A DNA stretch of 7,020 bases from Verrucomicrobiales bacterium (GTDB lineage: Bacteria; Verrucomicrobiota; Verrucomicrobiia; Verrucomicrobiales; SKLO01), in the NCBI GenBank assembly GCA_007123195.1, contig SKLO01000637.1, positions 1-7,020 of the forward strand, in the 5' to 3' direction. Below, one piece after another: positions 1 to 5,506 of the stretch. Each line of letters starts with the position of its first letter. Positions within the stretch are counted from its first letter, which is position 1. The position numbers were made by a program, and so were the translations under genes. Below the pieces are notes generated by a model. That model saw nothing but the letters and a program-made list of their open reading frames with translations. It did not search any database and was not told the DNA's origin.

Positions 1-1
1 C

Positions 2-130
2 GAGGCGTTCGCGGCGGCCAGGGAGCGGTTCGGGCCGAAGCGCAAGGACGGGGCGCGGCGCATGCGCGGGGCGGGCGCCCCGGCGGCGGGGCGGTTGTTC
101 AGTGCGCGGGGGTTGCGGGTGCGGATTTGA
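2..130 (+). CDS. C-terminal tail of a possible IS200-like / REP-associated transposase (partial)
   Basis: An open frame runs from the left edge to TGA at 128-130 and gives the last 42 residues of a protein whose start lies outside the window. The tail is strongly basic (many R and K) and contains the pattern FGPKRKDGARRMRG followed by LRVRI at the end. From memory, this FG-x-KRK-x-GAR-x-RG pattern near the C-terminus resembles the tail of IS200-like transposases (Y1_Tnp, the REP-associated tyrosine transposase group) common in Verrucomicrobiota. The catalytic HUH motif and tyrosine would lie upstream and cannot be seen. The palindrome-rich non-coding DNA that follows fits a REP-associated transposase, but this is inference. 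It could be any short basic C-terminus; the reading frame itself is more certain than the family. Confidence 0.45.
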   Translation, partial: EAFAAARERFGPKRKDGARRMRGAGAPAAGRLFSARGLRVRI

Positions 131-249
131 GGAAGACTTGGGCGCAGAGTTGGATGCCGTAGGGCGCGCACCGTGGTGCAGCTTTTCCGCACGGCGGTAG
201 TCGATATCCTGCCACGACTGGACGCGATGCGGCAGCCCGGGGTGAAACG

Positions 250-271
250 TCCGGCAATGGCGAATGCCGGA
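250..271. repeat. Inverted repeat (7-bp stem, 8-nt loop)
   Basis: TCCGGCA at 250-256 is the exact reverse complement of TGCCGGA at 265-271, around the loop ATGGCGAA. No run of T follows on either strand, so it is not a standard terminator. It is the first of a series of palindromes in this non-coding block. Confidence 0.5.
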
Positions 272-388
272 AGACCGCGCCCTGCCTGGCTAGGCTCTGC
301 TGTAAGTTTTGAAGTTCACGGTTTCCGCTGTCCGCGGTGAACCTCGGATTTCCCCGTTCGTGCCCGTTTTGCCCAGCCATCCCAGAGC

Positions 389-410
389 CATCACAGGTGC
401 GGGGGTGATG
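389..410. repeat. Inverted repeat (6-bp stem, 10-nt loop), followed by a 5-bp one at 431-443
   Basis: CATCAC at 389-394 pairs with GTGATG at 405-410. Allowing one bulged C, two further pairs form outside. Twenty bases on, CGTCC (431-435) and GGACG (439-443) form a second small hairpin with a GGC loop. Neither has a T tract. Both are visible directly; their function is unknown. Confidence 0.4.
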
Positions 411-481
411 CTGAAGAGACGGAATTCGATCGTCCGGCGGACGGTGCACGAATGGCGCGCTCCTCCGGGGCTTGGTGGATT

Positions 482-530
482 GCGCAAAATGGCTGGCCCT
501 TTGCGCGCCGTCCCTATGCGCTCCAGCCAT
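482..530. other. Possible H-type pseudoknot made of two interlocking inverted repeats
   Basis: GCGCAAA (482-488) is exactly complementary to TTTGCGC (500-506), a perfect 7-bp stem with an 11-nt loop. The first eight bases of that loop, ATGGCTGG (489-496), are exactly complementary to CCAGCCAT (523-530) downstream. Loop-to-downstream pairing is the topology of an H-type pseudoknot, with 3 nt between the stems on one side and 16 nt (507-522) on the other. Because the first connecting loop would be 0 nt, the two helices may have to compete, which would make a two-state switch. The same CCAGCCAT also occurs upstream at 373-380. The pairings are seen; the RNA is inferred. Confidence 0.35.
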
Positions 531-557
531 CGGTTGCCCGGTTGCAAGTTGGTTTCG

Positions 558-566
558 TGATAAAAT
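558..566 (+). promoter_or_regulatory. Extended -10-like box in a locally AT-richer patch
   Basis: TG-A-TAAAAT matches five of six bases of the TATAAT hexamer and carries the TG of an extended -10. No good -35 hexamer is seen at 16-18 bp, which extended -10 promoters can do without. Transcription would start near 573 and run rightwards through the hairpins at 604-739, into the 3' end of the opposite-strand glycosyltransferase gene. No protein-coding frame follows, so the product would be a non-coding or antisense RNA. This is weak single-site evidence. Confidence 0.25.
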
Positions 567-603
567 GTCTGATCTTTTGTAGAAGCCCCGCAGGGCGGCG
601 CAA

Positions 604-619
604 TACGCTCGACAGCGTA
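604..619. repeat. Perfect 6-bp hairpin with CGAC tetraloop
   Basis: TACGCT (604-609) and AGCGTA (614-619) are exact reverse complements around CGAC. It lies about 30 bases downstream of the predicted start from the extended -10 box at 558-566 and would be the first stem of that transcript. A minor neighbour, GCCC/GGGC with a CGCA loop, lies at 585-596. Confidence 0.45.
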
Positions 620-630
620 ACCAGGCTAGA

Positions 631-666
631 GGGGCCGCTGCCAGCCACACCTGGCGGCGCTCCGCC
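631..666. repeat. Long hairpin: 9-bp stem (one G-U pair), with an overlapping 5-bp alternative
   Basis: CGCTGCCAG (636-644) pairs with CTGGCGGCG (651-659), nine pairs including one G-U, closing the loop CCACAC. Past a C-C mismatch (635/660) three more pairs form (632-634 with 661-663, one of them G-U). The 3' arm can instead form a second hairpin, GGCGG (653-657) with CCGCC (662-666). It is the most stable stem in the left non-coding block. No T run follows on either strand. Confidence 0.5.
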
Positions 667-681
667 GGGAGGCAAGTTGAA

Positions 682-739
682 GCCGCGGCCTATACAGGAC
701 AGGCAGGTTGGTGCCGTAACTGCCGCGGCCGTATACCTG
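682..739. repeat. Direct repeat GCCGCGGCC-(G)-TATAC, two copies 40 bp apart, enclosing a bulged hairpin
   Basis: Copy 1 spans 682-695 and copy 2 spans 722-736, the second with one extra G before TATAC. Each contains the palindrome CCGCGG. Between and partly over them, GGCAG-g-TT (702-709) pairs with AACTGCC (718-724), seven pairs with one bulged G and an 8-nt loop. The repeat lies just beyond the 3' end of the glycosyltransferase gene. The pyrimidine-rich run TTCCTTTCTTC (740-750) follows but is not a clean T tract. Confidence 0.4.
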
Positions 740-756
740 TTCCTTTCTTCGGGGCA

Positions 757-768
757 TGATCGCGATCA
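757..768. repeat. Perfect 12-bp palindrome TGATCGCGATCA over a stop codon
   Basis: The sequence reads the same on both strands. Its right end is the TGA stop of the minus-strand glycosyltransferase gene (766-768). A related interrupted palindrome, CGCGAT-G-ATCGCG, lies at 2042-2054 beyond the other end of the same gene. A perfect 12-mer could bind a dimeric protein, but could also be chance. Confidence 0.4.
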
Positions 769-1911
769 ACCGGGTGGCGCCGACTGCTTTTCCGCGGCTG
801 CGTGGGCCAGCAAGGCGTCCCATTCGTCGACGTGCTTGTCCCACGTCAGGGGCTGCATGGTCTGGCGCGCGTTCTTGCCCATGGCGTCGCGAACGGCCTT
901 TGGCATCGCCAGCGCCTCGTTGATGGCGGCCCGGACCGACCCGGGGTCGCGGGGATCGGTGATCAACAGGCCGTTGCGGCCATGCTCAAGGTGGTCGATG
1001 GCGCCGTCGCAGGTGGATATCAGGCCGGGCAATCCGCAGGCCATGCTTTGCAGAACCGCATTGGCGCAGGCGTCATACAGAGTCGGGTGGACGAACCAGT
1101 CCGCCACCCCGAACAGCCGCTCGAGATCGCTGCGCCGGCCCCAATCGATGACCCGGTCCTGCAGGCCGAGACGCCGGACCTGCCGTCGCCAGCGGCCCAG
1201 AGGGGCGCCGGCGATCCACAGTTCGGCATCGACCCCGCTCCATGCCTGCAGCAGGGCTTTCAGCCCTTTGCGGCCATGGCTGAGCGAAACGAACACGAAC
1301 ACCGGCCGCCGGCCGATCTCGCGGTCCGGACCGGCCTCCTCCTTCAGGTCGCGCCAGGCCTGTTGGCGTTCGCGCGTGTTGAGGGGGCGGTAGCGCCGGG
1401 TGTCGACCGCGGTGTGGATCACCCGCACGCGCTGCTGAGGCACCCGGTAGTGGGTGGCCAGCTGCGTGGCGACCTGGTGGGAATTGACGACGAACCAGCG
1501 GGTGCGGTTGCCTTGGTAGAGTTCGCGTTCAAGGTGAAGTTCAAGCTGGTTCTTGAGGCCCCAGCGCTTGTGCCACGGCAGCAGGGCGGAGTAGACCCGG
1601 TGGCAACCGCCGCCGGCGCGATGGATGTCGTGGGCGAAAGTGCGGCCGAAGCCGACGGTGACATCGACGGCCAGTTGTCGGCGCACGCCCTCGGTCTCGG
1701 CCGCGAACCGCCACAGGCGGGCGGTGGCGGACCAGCGGGGGCGTGCCAGCAGGTGGAACCGGGCGTCCAGTCCCGAGGTCTCCGGGCTGATGGCCGAGGT
1801 GACCACCTCCAGCGCATGGCCGCGGGCGCGCAGCCGGGTGGCCAGCTCGAACAGGTAGTTTTCGAGCCCGCCCCCCTGAACGAACTTTTCGTAGATCAAG
1901 CCAATGCGCAC
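766..1911 (-). CDS. GT4-family glycosyltransferase, WaaG/RfaG-like
   Basis: A 381-residue cytoplasmic or membrane-associated GT-B glycosyltransferase of family 4. It probably transfers a sugar from a nucleotide-sugar donor in lipopolysaccharide core, exopolysaccharide or glycolipid synthesis. The N-terminal acceptor domain starts at once with VRIGLIYEKF and the glycine-rich loop GGGLENY (about 13-19). The linker region has VVNSHQVA (141-148) and VIHTAVDTRRYRP (164-176). The C-terminal donor domain shows SHGRKG (211-216, the phosphate-contacting R/K), LWIAGAP (231-237) and YDACANAVLQSMACGLP (279-295). The length and order match E. coli WaaG. At the E-x7-E motif it reads D280-x7-Q288, so both acidic positions differ. 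The GTG start at 1911 was chosen because family homology begins there; the frame is open 60 codons further, into the divergent gene, but that extension is basic and featureless. A GGGG lies a few bases before the GTG, a weak ribosome site. The acceptor cannot be predicted. Confidence 0.9.
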   Translation of the reverse strand: MRIGLIYEKFVQGGGLENYLFELATRLRARGHALEVVTSAISPETSGLDARFHLLARPRWSATARLWRFAAETEGVRRQLAVDVTVGFGRTFAHDIHRAGGGCHRVYSALLPWHKRWGLKNQLELHLERELYQGNRTRWFVVNSHQVATQLATHYRVPQQRVRVIHTAVDTRRYRPLNTRERQQAWRDLKEEAGPDREIGRRPVFVFVSLSHGRKGLKALLQAWSGVDAELWIAGAPLGRWRRQVRRLGLQDRVIDWGRRSDLERLFGVADWFVHPTLYDACANAVLQSMACGLPGLISTCDGAIDHLEHGRNGLLITDPRDPGSVRAAINEALAMPKAVRDAMGKNARQTMQPLTWDKHVDEWDALLAHAAAEKQSAPPG

Positions 1912-2021
1912 CGCCCCAGTGATGCCCCGCCGGAGTGCGCCGGGCAAACGGCAATTTCGCCGGCGGTCGATGTCCGGCAGCCGCCGGTGCGTGGTGCGCG
2001 GGCTCCCTCCAGAAGGAAAGG

Positions 2022-2050
2022 TTGACACCCCGTCAGTCGACCGCGATGAT
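2022..2050 (+). promoter_or_regulatory. Promoter-like TTGACA-17-GATGAT directly in front of the oxidoreductase start
   Basis: A perfect -35 hexamer TTGACA (2022-2027) is followed by exactly 17 bases and then GATGAT (2045-2050), four of six matches to TATAAT. The usual +1, about 6-7 bases beyond the -10, would fall on or next to the GTG start at 2057, which predicts a leaderless mRNA. The imperfect palindrome at 2042-2054 covers the -10. The motif match is visible; activity is inferred. Confidence 0.4.
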
Positions 2051-2054
2051 CGCG
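2042..2054. promoter_or_regulatory. Interrupted palindrome CGCGAT-G-ATCGCG, possible operator
   Basis: Two exact 6-bp half sites flank a single central G. It overlaps the -10-like hexamer and ends three bases before the GTG start of the oxidoreductase, a position where a bound repressor would block transcription. It shares the GATCGCG/CGCGATC core with the palindrome at 757-768. No regulator gene is present in the window. Confidence 0.25.
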
Positions 2055-2056
2055 AC

Positions 2057-3289
2057 GTGAGCGCGAAACACCCCCGTCGTCGTTTTCTCAAGACCGCAGC
2101 CGCCGCGGCTGTCGGCTGGAATTTCCAAGTCGTGCCGCGGCATGTGATCGGCGGTCCTGATCACACGCCGCCGAGCGAGACTTTTGGCGCCGCCTTGATC
2201 GGGGTCGGTGGACGCGGTCCGGGCACGTTCCGCGCCTTGTCCGAGCGGCACGGGCTGGAGGTGCGCAAGCTGGCCGAGTGCGACGTCAAGTGGGTCGGGG
2301 AAGCCGACGACAAGACGCGCTACACCGACTACCGCCGCATTCTGGAGCGCGAGGACATCGACATTGTGGCCATTGCCACCCCGCCGCACTGGCACGCGGT
2401 GATGTCGATCGACGCCATGGAAGCCGGCAAGGATGTGCTTTGTGAGAAACCGATGACACGCACCATCGCCGAGGGCCGCGCGGTGGTGGAGGCGGAGCAG
2501 CGCACCGGACGGGTATTCCAGATCTGCACCTACGGCCGCTTCGGGCAGCAGGGTGGGCGGCAGATGGAGCAACGCAAAATCATGCTGGCCGGCATGGCCC
2601 GGGATCGCGAAATCCGCTTCGTCCGCCGGGGTGGCTTCAAGGTGTTCCAGTGGTCCGGGCCGGTGGACGTCGAGCCGCGCGAGCCGCCGACGAATCTGGA
2701 CTGGGACATGTATTGCGGCCCGTCACCGCTGAAGCCGTTCATCCCGTCGCGATTTGGCGGAATGCACCGCGGTTACTGGGACTACGATGGCGGCGGGCTC
2801 GGTGACATGGGCCAGCATTACCTCGACCCGATCACGTGGGTGTTCGGCAAGGACGGCACCTCACCGATTGAGGTCGAGGCCTCGGCGCCGCCGGCGCACC
2901 CCGAGGTGGCGGGGCCTTGGGGCTGGGTGAAGTTGCGCTATGAGGACGGGTTCGAAATCGTGCTGGAGAGTGACGAATGGGGTGAGCCCACCGGCCTGAG
3001 CACGCGTGGCATCGGCCGCGACGATCTGACCGACGAGGAGAAGCAGGCGCTGGATGAGATGCCGGACCCGGAGCCGCTGGTTGATTTTGGCGAGGCGGTG
3101 CGAACCCGGCAGCGGGCCGGCGGTCATGCCGAAGCGGCGCATCGCACGGTCTGCCTGCTGCACCTTGCCAATCTGGCGATCCGCACCGGCCGCAAGATCC
3201 GGTTTGATCCCGAGCTGGAACTGGCGCTGGACGACGACCAGGCCAACCGGCTGGTGCGCCAGCCGATGCGCGCCCCGTGGCATGTCTGA
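2057..3289 (+). CDS. Tat-exported Gfo/Idh/MocA-family oxidoreductase
   Basis: A 410-residue NAD(P)-dependent sugar or sugar-derivative oxidoreductase predicted to act outside the cytoplasm. Residues 6-20 are a twin-arginine signal (PRRRFLK, then an alanine-rich hydrophobic run). PRHVIGGP-x4-PPSE (27-41), typical of the exported members, leads into the Rossmann fold with GVGGRG (49-54). IVAIATPPHWHA (103-114) and CEKPMTRT (129-136) follow, with the family's catalytic lysine in EKP (K131). The C-terminal substrate domain has WDMYCGPSP (216-224) and WDYDGGGLGDMGQHYLDP (241-258). The GTG at 2057 was chosen because it gives a six-residue n-region before the twin arginines; the frame is open back to an ATG at 1904, but that extension overlaps the divergent glycosyltransferase and would bury the signal. 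No Shine-Dalgarno precedes it. The substrate is unknown; myo-inositol or hexose dehydrogenase labels would be over-precise. Confidence 0.93.
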   Translation: MSAKHPRRRFLKTAAAAAVGWNFQVVPRHVIGGPDHTPPSETFGAALIGVGGRGPGTFRALSERHGLEVRKLAECDVKWVGEADDKTRYTDYRRILEREDIDIVAIATPPHWHAVMSIDAMEAGKDVLCEKPMTRTIAEGRAVVEAEQRTGRVFQICTYGRFGQQGGRQMEQRKIMLAGMARDREIRFVRRGGFKVFQWSGPVDVEPREPPTNLDWDMYCGPSPLKPFIPSRFGGMHRGYWDYDGGGLGDMGQHYLDPITWVFGKDGTSPIEVEASAPPAHPEVAGPWGWVKLRYEDGFEIVLESDEWGEPTGLSTRGIGRDDLTDEEKQALDEMPDPEPLVDFGEAVRTRQRAGGHAEAAHRTVCLLHLANLAIRTGRKIRFDPELELALDDDQANRLVRQPMRAPWHV

Positions 3290-3416
3290 GGCGTGCGACC
3301 CCATGTCGTCGAGCCATTTCATGGCCGCCCGGTTTCAATCCCTGACCCTCACCCGCCCGCTGACCAAGCGTCCCCGGCGATTGTCCTGACCCAGCACCCA
3401 ACCACCCCGAGAATCC

Positions 3417-3947
3417 ATGAGCCAAGCCAGTGATTTCACCGACCGTGTGCCCGACCTGGTGGACGGTCGATCGTTCCACAGCCTTGCCCCCGATGAAGCG
3501 GCTGATTTGCTTGGAGACCTTTGGCAGGCCGGCGAGGCGGGCGTGGAGGCACTGGTCGACGCGCTCGACGCGCAGGAGGGGTCGGGCGACTGGAAAGCCA
3601 GGTTCCTGCTGCATGCGCTGGCCAACCAGGCTGGCGACGCGGTTGCGGTCGGCGCTGACCAGCGCGCCGCCTTGACCCGGCAACTCACGGCCATGGCGCT
3701 GGAGGACCATCGTCCGCCCGGGGTGCGCACATTCCTGCTGCACCGCTTGCAATGGCTGGCCGGCGACGACGAGGCGCCGGCGCTGGCGCCGCTGGTGGCC
3801 GATCCTGCGCCCGACGTGCGCGACGCTGCCGCGGCGGTGCTCACGGCGGTAGGTGAGGCTGCGATCGAACCCCTGCGCGGCCAACTCGAAGGGGCCGGCC
3901 CGGCCTCGCGGCTGGCGATCGAGCACGCGCTGCTGCAGATCGATTGA
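3417..3947 (+). CDS. Small HEAT-repeat-like protein
   Basis: A 176-residue acidic, leucine- and alanine-rich protein with no signal peptide or membrane segment. Helix pairs typical of HEAT-like repeats can be seen, clearest in the second half: VRTFLLHRLQWLAGDDEAPA (103-122), LAPLVADPAPDVRDAAAAVL (123-142) and AIEPLRGQLE (149-158) with a closing helix at 163-175. An earlier pair lies around 42-72. The D-P-x-P-D-V-R-x-A-A core is the usual signature. HEAT arrays are scaffolds for protein binding, and no catalytic motif is visible. It starts 127 bases after the oxidoreductase on the same strand, so co-transcription is possible but unproven. The ATG at 3417 has only a GAG five bases ahead as a ribosome site. 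The partner is unknown. Confidence 0.8.
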   Translation: MSQASDFTDRVPDLVDGRSFHSLAPDEAADLLGDLWQAGEAGVEALVDALDAQEGSGDWKARFLLHALANQAGDAVAVGADQRAALTRQLTAMALEDHRPPGVRTFLLHRLQWLAGDDEAPALAPLVADPAPDVRDAAAAVLTAVGEAAIEPLRGQLEGAGPASRLAIEHALLQID

Positions 3948-3966
3948 GTTGGGCAAGGCGGGACCG

Positions 3967-3989
3967 TTCCGGGGTCAGGCACCCGGGAA
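3967..3989. terminator. Hairpin between convergent genes, possible bidirectional terminator
   Basis: TTCCGGG (3967-3973) pairs with CCC-G-GGAA (3982-3989), seven pairs with one bulged G, and an 8-nt loop. It lies in the 77-base gap between the stop codons of the HEAT-like gene and the arsenate reductase. The T-run of a classical intrinsic terminator is missing on both strands, so the assignment rests mainly on position. Confidence 0.3.
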
Positions 3990-4024
3990 TCGCGTCGTGG
4001 CGGCCTCGCCTGATGGCATTGTCG

Positions 4025-4507
4025 TCAATGTCCGGCCGACCTGAGCCGGCCATCGGCCCGACCGCGACCGTAGGCGGTGAAAACCCGCTCGATCTCGTCG
4101 CGGACCCGGCGAAACTCGGCCAGCACGTGATCCTCGCCGCCCTCGGCCTTGGCCGGGTCGTCGAAGCCCCAGTGGTAGCGTTGCGTCTGGCCGGGGAACG
4201 CGGGGCAGGCCTGGTCGGCGTTGCCACAAACCGTGATCACGGTTTCTACCGGCCGCTCGAGGAATCGATCCAGATGCTTGGATTCCGGGGCGTCGAGCTG
4301 ATAGCCGCGCTCCTCCAGCACCCGCAGCGCCAGCGGATGGACATAACCGGCCGGATCCGAACCGGCACTGGCCACCTCGACCGCACCATCGGCGGCGGCA
4401 CGCAGGATCGCCTCGGCCATCTGCGAGCGGCAGGAGTTGCCGGTGCAGAGAATCAGCACCAACGGCGGTGCCTCGTGTTCGTGGGTATCAGGGGAATCGC
4501 TGGACAT
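4025..4507 (-). CDS. arsC: Arsenate reductase, thioredoxin-coupled (LMW-phosphatase fold)
   Basis: A 160-residue cytoplasmic enzyme that would reduce arsenate to arsenite. The phosphate-binding loop CTGNSCRS (21-28) fits C-x5-R with the nucleophile C21 and R27. ASAGSDPAGYVHPLA (46-60) is the usual second block. VCGNADQACPAFPG (93-106) supplies C94 and C101, seven apart, matching the resolving pair C82/C89 of the Bacillus subtilis enzyme. HWGFDDPAKA (112-121) carries the catalytic aspartate, and EFRRVRDEI (131-139) closes the fold. All three redox cysteines are thus present, favouring arsenate reductase over a plain tyrosine phosphatase. The ATG at 4507 leaves a short polar N-terminus before VLILC; the longer open frame upstream is junk-like and overlaps the next gene. 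No Shine-Dalgarno is seen. It sits 73 bases after the ElyC-like gene. No arsR, arsB or acr3 is visible. Confidence 0.92.
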   Translation of the reverse strand: MSSDSPDTHEHEAPPLVLILCTGNSCRSQMAEAILRAAADGAVEVASAGSDPAGYVHPLALRVLEERGYQLDAPESKHLDRFLERPVETVITVCGNADQACPAFPGQTQRYHWGFDDPAKAEGGEDHVLAEFRRVRDEIERVFTAYGRGRADGRLRSAGH

Positions 4508-4580
4508 GGCAAATCGACGGACATCGAGCTTTCGTCCGATCCGCCCCAGCCTGCAAGCCCCGGGGCCGGCGACAAATCCG

Positions 4581-5411
4581 TCACCGATCCTCCCCGGTCC
4601 CGGTCGTTTCCTCCCTGGCATCCTCTGTTCCGTCCGACCCGCTCCTCCGAGTGCGGCGCAGCTGCCACTGGGTCCGCCAGTGGCCGATGGTTTCATACGC
4701 CACTTGCTGCAGGAACAGCGGGTGGGCGGGATGGGGAGGACCGATCAGCGAACCCAGGCCCTCGGTTTGCTTGGAGCCGGGTTCGTAGACCTGGTGACCC
4801 ACCGGCACCGGCAGGGCCCGCAGACCCAGCGCCTCCACCGCCGCCAGCGACCGCGGCATGTGCGCCGCCGAGGTGATGAGCACGAACGGCTCGTCGCCCA
4901 GCCGGTGGCGCAGCATGATCGCCTGCTCCCCGGTGTTGAACGTCTCCGACTCGACCTCGATCGCTTCGGCGGGAACGCCCAGTTGGCGCGCCAGCTGCGC
5001 CATCACCTCGGCCTCCGGTTTGGCCTCGCCACCGCCGCCCGAGATCAGCAAACGCCGGTCCGGATTCCGGTGATACCAGCGCACCGCCTCTACCAGCCGT
5101 TCCAGTGAACTGGGTGACAACTGGCTGACGAGCGGCAGGCCCGGGGTCGGGTTGACCCCGCCGCCCAGCACCACGATCCGTTCCGGCAGGTCCGGCGCGT
5201 CGGCTGCCGCCGCCGGGTGCATGAATTCAAGCCGGCCCAACAGGCGTGAACCGATCGGCGTCATCGACTGCAGCGCCAGGCTGACGACACCGATCGTGAT
5301 CAGCCAGCGCCCCAGCCGCTGTCGGTGCGGACGCCACAGCAATGCCGCCCCCGCCAGCAGGATCCACACGGTGAGGGCAAACGGGGTGCAGTAGACAAAC
5401 AGGGTGCGCAT
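4581..5411 (-). CDS. ElyC-like DUF218 (YdcF/SanA family) inner-membrane envelope protein
   Basis: A 276-residue protein with two N-terminal membrane segments (about 3-26 and 33-50), followed by a DUF218 domain that would face the periplasm. DUF218 landmarks are RIVVLGGGVNP (78-88), RLLISGGGGEA (120-130) with E134/E135 region, the acidic stretch ESETFNTGEQA (154-164) and VLITSAAHMPRS (177-188). The layout, two membrane helices then VVLGGG, SPSSLERL (99-106) and a late YETIG (239-243), matches E. coli ElyC (YcbC), a factor needed for normal peptidoglycan assembly and enterobacterial common antigen balance. E. coli ElyC is slightly shorter; the extra length here is a polar tail (about 252-276). 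The ATG at 5411 places the first helix directly at the N-terminus; the frame is open further upstream without homology. No Shine-Dalgarno is seen. The exact function in this organism is inferred. Confidence 0.88.
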   Translation of the reverse strand: MRTLFVYCTPFALTVWILLAGAALLWRPHRQRLGRWLITIGVVSLALQSMTPIGSRLLGRLEFMHPAAAADAPDLPERIVVLGGGVNPTPGLPLVSQLSPSSLERLVEAVRWYHRNPDRRLLISGGGGEAKPEAEVMAQLARQLGVPAEAIEVESETFNTGEQAIMLRHRLGDEPFVLITSAAHMPRSLAAVEALGLRALPVPVGHQVYEPGSKQTEGLGSLIGPPHPAHPLFLQQVAYETIGHWRTQWQLRRTRRSGSDGTEDAREETTGTGEDR

Positions 5412-5506
5412 GGGAATTGGCCAGTCGATCGAACCGATCCTGATTGGGTGCAAACAAAACCCGGACGTTTCTCCGCCGCCGCCAATCACCTTGGCGCCCC
5501 CGGTCG

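Larger units (their letters stand above)
131..765. other. Gene-poor, palindrome-rich intergenic region
   Basis: This 635-base stretch has no open frame that reads like a protein. Frames exist on both strands, but their products are low-quality strings rich in R, P, S and A with no recognisable domain, hydrophobic core or translation signal. It does hold a dense series of short inverted repeats (listed separately), and two patches less GC-rich than the surroundings (about 301-315 and 541-580). The density of hairpins and the neighbouring transposase-like tail suggest a mix of REP-like repeats or a structured RNA. The overlap with the 3' end of the glycosyltransferase gene stops at 765. Confidence 0.6.

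Noticed and set aside
99..650. Long open frame on the minus strand (183 codons) in the left non-coding block
   Set aside because: The product is rich in R, P, S, A and H with no domain, signal or hydrophobic core, and it runs through several inverted repeats. Long frames arise easily in GC-rich DNA.
131..765. tRNA or CRISPR array in the left non-coding block
   Set aside because: No T-arm-like GTTCGA context with a matching acceptor stem, and no regularly spaced identical repeats; the inverted repeats differ from one another.
452..1393. Long plus-strand open frame entering the glycosyltransferase region
   Set aside because: Its second half is antisense to the clear GT4 coding sequence, and its first half has no recognisable protein features.
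802..2025. Plus-strand open frame of about 400 codons opposite the glycosyltransferase
   Set aside because: It mirrors the GT4 gene, whose motifs are well conserved; the antisense product has no family features.
1904..2056. N-terminal extension of the oxidoreductase from an ATG at 1904
   Set aside because: It would place about 50 extra residues before the twin-arginine motif and overlap the opposite gene.
1912..2091. Sixty-codon N-terminal extension of the glycosyltransferase
   Set aside because: It is basic and featureless, overlaps the divergent oxidoreductase start, and the GT-B fold begins exactly at the GTG at 1911.
3303..3389. Small basic open frame (28 codons) between the oxidoreductase and HEAT-like genes
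   Set aside because: No ribosome site, no hydrophobic segment and no known small-protein pattern; compatible with chance.
2832..3956. Minus-strand open frame of about 370 codons across the oxidoreductase and HEAT-like genes
   Set aside because: It spans two genes with better coding evidence on the other strand; the product is low-complexity and R/P/H-rich.
4557..4566. Palindrome GCCCCGGGGC between the ElyC-like and arsenate reductase genes as a terminator
   Set aside because: It is only ten bases with no loop and no T tract, too short to be a convincing terminator in this base composition.
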